Shown here in pieces: positions 7,739 through 10,498 of a stretch of DNA of 10,498 nucleotides. Under the pieces are notes generated by a model. It saw only the letters and a list, made by a program, of their open reading frames with translations. It did not search any database and was not told where the DNA came from. The translations under genes and the position numbers were made by a program. Within the stretch, counting starts at the first letter, position 1, and every line of letters starts with the position of its first letter. Source of the stretch: Verrucomicrobiales bacterium (lineage in GTDB: Bacteria; Verrucomicrobiota; Verrucomicrobiia; Limisphaerales; UBA9464); NCBI GenBank assembly GCA_003445095.1, contig DLVS01000208.1, positions 1 through 10,498 on the forward strand, given 5' to 3'.

Positions 7739-9784
7739 ATGAGCAGTCAGGAGTCGCACTCGTCCATGTCGGATCTAAGTGCATCCGCCGACTCCAAGGA
7801 CGTCGGGCTCCCCGCGGATGCCCCTCCCCCACCGTCGATTCCGGATCACCAACTTCTCCATTCAATTGGCCGAGGTAGTTACGGTGAGGTCTGGCTGGCC
7901 CGCAGTGCCACGGGGTCGCTCCGCGCGGTGAAGATCGTCCGCCGCAGCTCCTTTGATCAGGACCGGCCATATGAACGCGAATTCGAGGGCATTAAGAATT
8001 TTGAACCGATCTCCCATGCGCGCGAAAGCCAGGTGGACATTTTCCATGTCGGCCGGAACGACACCGACGGATTTTTCTATTACATCATGGAGTTGGCCGA
8101 TCCAGTGGCCGGTGATCAGTCGTCAGTGATCAGGGGTCCGACGGAGAAACCGGAGTCCAACGACGGTCGCGGCACTTTGCGGAAGGCTAACGCACCGATT
8201 ACCGATTACTTTCCGAGAACGCTAAAGCACGACCTCCGCAGTCGCGGCGCTCTGCCCGTCGCGGAGTGCGTGCAGATTGCTCTTTCGCTCACGCGTGCCC
8301 TGGAACACTTGCACAATCACGGACTTGTCCATCGTGACATCAAACCCTCGAACATCATCTTCGTGAAGGGCGTGCCCAAGCTGGCGGACATTGGCTTGGT
8401 GACGAGCGTCGATGCCACGCGCTCGTTTGTGGGCACCGATGGTTACATCCCGCCCGAGGGCCCTGGGACGCCGCCAGCCGACTTCTACAGCCTCGGCAAA
8501 GTGCTCTACGAATGCGTTACGGGAAAAGACCGACTCGACTTTCCTGAAATCCCGGGCGACTGGCGCGGCCGAGCTGACTTTGACCAATTGCTCGAGTTCA
8601 ACGAGGTCCTCACGAAGGCATGCCATGCCGACCCTCAGCAACGCTATCCAACCGCCGATGCGTTGAGCCAGGACCTGAGTCTGCTGGCTGGGGGGAAGTC
8701 GGTGAAGCGGCAGCGTGCGCGGCACAGATGGTGGTCGATCGGCACTAGGGTTGGTCTCGCCACGATGCTGATCACGCTGGCGCTCCTCATGATTCCTCGC
8801 CTGTGGCAAGGACACGGTAGCGATTATGTCGAATCCTCCAATCCAGAGGTGAACCGATGGGTGGAAGAAGGCTACAATGCGATCCTGCAAGAACGGCCGG
8901 AACGGTGTCGTTACGCTGAGGAATGTTTTCGCAAGGCGATTCAACTCGATCCGACGTTTGTGCCTGCGTATTACGGTCTCGCTTCGGCCGACATTCATTT
9001 ACTCGACGAGGCCCACATGGCGGACCTGCGAGCAACCACCGACGCGCTGATGAGACTGGCCCCCGAATCGGCTGAGGCGGTGCAGATGGCTGCTTTTATC
9101 AAATGGAGCGACGGCCGTTACCAGGAGGCATTGGCGGAGGCTAAACGCGCGACGCAATTACCGGCCGCGTGCCGTTATGCCGAGGCTTGGGCGCACGGCG
9201 CGTATGGTTTCTTTCTGCAAAACACAGGCGACGCTCAAGGGGCGTTTCAAGAGTACACGGCGGCTCTACGCATCTATCCAGTGGAGCCCACCTTACGAGA
9301 CCATCTCGGACACACGTTTTTGATGCGGAGCAATCTCGTGGAAGCTCTGAGGTTATATGAGGCGTCTCTCACCGCTCAACCGTACCATCCGAACGGCCTG
9401 ACCTGGAAGGCTCGCACGTACGAGGAAATGGGCGAATTCGAGAAAGCGGTCGATACGCTCGAACAACTAGATCTCGTGGAAAACGGCGGGGTTGCTCCTA
9501 GAAAGAATTATCACGAAGGACTTCGCGAGGCGTTTAGGCAGCGAGGAGCTAAGGGATACTGGCGCTTTAAGCTCGACGACACTCTCGCCAGGCGCCCTGA
9601 GCGAGCCTATGAAATTGCCAGTCTTTATGCGCGGCTTAAGGAATGGCCGACTGCTTATGAATATCTCGAGAAGGCCGTCGGACAACATGATTCATGGCTC
9701 CAAAATCTGCTCTTCGACCTCTGTTGGGATCGCACTGATCCCGATTTTATCCGGCTCGCCAAAAAGATCGGTTTAATGCAATGA
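7739..9784 (+). CDS. Membrane Ser/Thr protein kinase with extracytoplasmic TPR domain (copy 2)
   Basis: Paralogue of the kinase at 4154, 681 aa with identical architecture. The kinase core runs from about 36 to 318: IGRGSYGEVW, Lys65, HRDIKPSN with Asp200, DIG at 217-219, VGTDGYIPPE and Arg302. Residues 34-150 are identical to copy 1. Only scattered changes follow up to about 270 (for example Asp151Asn, Ser193Asn, Asn210Lys), then the C-lobe edge diverges. The membrane helix is at about 338-352 (VGLATMLITLALLMI), preceded by basic SVKRQRARHR. The TPR-like half (371-676) is only about half identical to copy 1 by eye, with a small length difference, but keeps landmarks such as DPTFVPA, AEAWAHGAYG, MRSNLVEAL and terminal KIGLMQ. 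The first 33 residues differ apart from MSS. The expected consequence is shared catalytic specificity with different sensing. No Shine-Dalgarno is visible at the ATG. Confidence 0.93.
   Translation: MSSQESHSSMSDLSASADSKDVGLPADAPPPPSIPDHQLLHSIGRGSYGEVWLARSATGSLRAVKIVRRSSFDQDRPYEREFEGIKNFEPISHARESQVDIFHVGRNDTDGFFYYIMELADPVAGDQSSVIRGPTEKPESNDGRGTLRKANAPITDYFPRTLKHDLRSRGALPVAECVQIALSLTRALEHLHNHGLVHRDIKPSNIIFVKGVPKLADIGLVTSVDATRSFVGTDGYIPPEGPGTPPADFYSLGKVLYECVTGKDRLDFPEIPGDWRGRADFDQLLEFNEVLTKACHADPQQRYPTADALSQDLSLLAGGKSVKRQRARHRWWSIGTRVGLATMLITLALLMIPRLWQGHGSDYVESSNPEVNRWVEEGYNAILQERPERCRYAEECFRKAIQLDPTFVPAYYGLASADIHLLDEAHMADLRATTDALMRLAPESAEAVQMAAFIKWSDGRYQEALAEAKRATQLPAACRYAEAWAHGAYGFFLQNTGDAQGAFQEYTAALRIYPVEPTLRDHLGHTFLMRSNLVEALRLYEASLTAQPYHPNGLTWKARTYEEMGEFEKAVDTLEQLDLVENGGVAPRKNYHEGLREAFRQRGAKGYWRFKLDDTLARRPERAYEIASLYARLKEWPTAYEYLEKAVGQHDSWLQNLLFDLCWDRTDPDFIRLAKKIGLMQ
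7847..8271 (+). repeat. Near-identical kinase-domain tract, copy B (pairs with 4262-4686)
   Basis: Partner of the tract in the first kinase; 419 of 425 bases match without gaps. The identity covers the glycine loop, ATP Lys region and the non-conserved linker at residues 121-158, and stops a little before the catalytic loop. Which copy was the donor cannot be told from two sequences. Confidence 0.9.
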
Positions 9785-9786
9785 GA

Positions 9787-9805
9787 AGAGGCACCAATCG
9801 CCTCT
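9787..9805 (+). terminator. Weak hairpin just after kinase copy 2
   Basis: AGAGGC (9787-9792) and GCCTCT (9800-9805) form a perfect 6-bp stem with a 7-base loop, starting three bases after the stop codon. There is no following T tract, so it is at best a poor intrinsic terminator and may be an mRNA 3'-end stabiliser. Confidence 0.3.
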
Positions 9806-9884
9806 CTGACAACCGGCAGCGCCGCCTATCAATCGTTGCGCAATTGGATGCCGGAATCTCAAAGCCTGTGGGCCACGAAATCTA

Positions 9885-10019
9885 TGGAGTGTGGAGGCAA
9901 GCGGAGCGCGACTCCGCTTTGGAAGAGCGCCGAAGACCGAAATCTCGCAAGGCATATTATTCCACGGTCGTCCGGCAGCCAAAGCGCCGTCGTCGCTGCG
10001 CTTTGCCGGCGCACTCCAA
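9885..10019. repeat. REPIN-like element: two inverted REP-like palindromes flanking a spacer
   Basis: The left arm (9885-9922) begins TGGAGTG and ends GCTTTGG. The right arm (9980-10019) begins CCAAAGCG and ends CACTCCA, and is an imperfect reverse complement of the left, separated by 57 bases. Each arm contains its own palindrome: AAGCGGAG/CTCCGCTT (9899-9906 with 9912-9919, 5-base loop) and CAAAGCGC/GCGCTTTG (9981-9988 with 9999-10006, 10-base loop). This is the layout of REPINs, non-autonomous elements mobilised by RAYT-type Y1 transposases. The left arm translated gives MECGGKRSATPLW, which I recall as a frequent spurious protein fragment in Verrucomicrobiota and related genomes. Mobility and copy number are inferred. 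It fills the gap between kinase copy 2 and the pseudopilin gene; the rest of 9785-10059 shows nothing else. Confidence 0.6.
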
Positions 10020-10059
10020 AGCAGCGGCATCCACTTTCGCAACGATTGACAGTCTTGCC

Positions 10060-10498
10060 TTACCGAACGGGTTTGTACCACATCCAATCGTTGCCGGGCT
10101 CAAGTCCACGTTGTGGATTCCTGAGGATGTTCGCTGTGAAATCACATTGCTGACTGTGGCCATCCACAAAGAGAACCGGGGCAACCGCTTTGCCCGGAAT
10201 TCCCCGGGCCGCATTGAGCGACTTGCCAGGGTTAGCCGCGCCGTGCCAGAGCGTGACCTTGATTGTTCCGTTGTCATCAAACGGATATGCAGCGAGTTCG
10301 TGAATCACGATGAAACGCGACGGCTCAGTCACCCATGACTCCTTCTTACCCGCAATATTGTAAATGGGGTCCACCGCCAGGCCGGCATTGACGTAATTGT
10401 CGGGGAGGTAAGCATTCAACCGGTAGCTACACCCGCCGGCATCGAAGGCGGTAGGACGAAGATTGAATCCGAACGTGTCGAACCCGCGGTCGGCCGGG
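10060..10498 (-). CDS. Pseudopilin-like protein with C-terminal H-X-DG motif, N-terminus outside window
   Basis: The frame is open from the right edge to a TAA at 10060-10062, giving 145 codons of the C-terminal part. It starts inside the protein (PADRGFDTFGFNLRPTAFD...), so the in-frame TTG at 10419 is not the start. The sequence reads through CSYRLNAYLPDNY and EPSRFIVIHE to the H-X-DG motif: His85 (LWHGAAN) and Asp112-Gly113 (LFVDGHSQQCDF), then ends LEPGNDWMWYKPVR. This is the C-terminal signature of the type II secretion / type IV pilin-like 'prepilin-type N-terminal cleavage/methylation' proteins that are multiplied in Verrucomicrobiota and Planctomycetes. The N-terminal prepilin peptidase site would lie outside the window and is not seen. 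The protein is probably anchored in the inner membrane and exposed outside it. The individual role is unknown. Confidence 0.85.
   Translation of the reverse strand, partial: PADRGFDTFGFNLRPTAFDAGGCSYRLNAYLPDNYVNAGLAVDPIYNIAGKKESWVTEPSRFIVIHELAAYPFDDNGTIKVTLWHGAANPGKSLNAARGIPGKAVAPVLFVDGHSQQCDFTANILRNPQRGLEPGNDWMWYKPVR

Noticed and set aside
7245..7742. A plus-strand frame crossing the gap before the second kinase
   Set aside because: It begins antisense inside the FGE-like gene and has no family signature; its middle part looks like translated repeat DNA.
9836..10153. A small plus-strand frame containing MECGGKRSATPLW
   Set aside because: The recurrent peptide comes from the palindromic repeat arm, not from a gene; the remainder is antisense to the pseudopilin.
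9781..10338. A 185-codon plus-strand frame after the second kinase
   Set aside because: It overlaps the REPIN-like element and runs antisense to the pseudopilin gene, whose H-X-DG motif and DWMWYKP end are convincing.
10060..10419. Treating the TTG at 10419 as the pseudopilin start
   Set aside because: The frame stays open and protein-like up to the window edge (PADRGFDTFGFNLRP...), and the family's N-terminal pilin helix is missing, so the start is outside.

Overview
The window looks like chromosomal DNA from a Verrucomicrobiota bacterium, probably of the Pedosphaera/Limisphaerales type. This is inferred from recognisable families and not from a database search. The pointers are: a multidomain secreted subtilase ending in the FFRLR-type module common in that phylum; membrane Ser/Thr kinases of the IPDHxLL...LADIGLV family with a C-terminal TPR region; an H-X-DG pseudopilin ending DWMWYKP; and an intergenic element whose chance translation reads MECGGKRSATPLW, which I recall as a recurrent 'hypothetical' fragment in such genomes. 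Start codons mostly lack a clear Shine-Dalgarno sequence.

Layout. (1) 1-2432, plus: 5'-truncated secreted S8 serine protease with Ca-loop, Ig-like, PPC-like and IPT/TIG modules. (2) 2542-3939, minus: exported vanadium-dependent haloperoxidase-type protein, convergent with the protease. (3) 4154-6184, plus: membrane Ser/Thr kinase with TPR domain. (4) 6248-7390, minus: secreted formylglycine-generating-enzyme-like protein lacking the usual copper-binding cysteine pair. (5) 7391-7738: 348-base non-coding gap with inverted repeats. (6) 7739-9784, plus: a second kinase-TPR, paralogue of the first. (7) 9785-10059: non-coding gap holding a REPIN-like pair of inverted palindromes. (8) 10060-10498, minus: C-terminal part of a pseudopilin-like protein, cut by the window edge.

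The most notable signal is the kinase pair. The two genes are collinear through the kinase domain at a constant offset of 3585 bases. They share a 425-base stretch (4262-4686 and 7847-8271) with only 6 mismatches, 5 of them silent. Divergence then jumps to about 12 percent in the next 295 bases, and the TPR halves are only about half identical. The stretch includes a linker that should be free to vary, so a recent gene conversion explains it better than selection. The pair would send nearly the same catalytic unit downstream of two different extracytoplasmic TPR sensors.

No operon is evident: neighbouring genes alternate in strand, so each is probably transcribed alone. No tRNA, rRNA, CRISPR array or intact transposase gene was seen.
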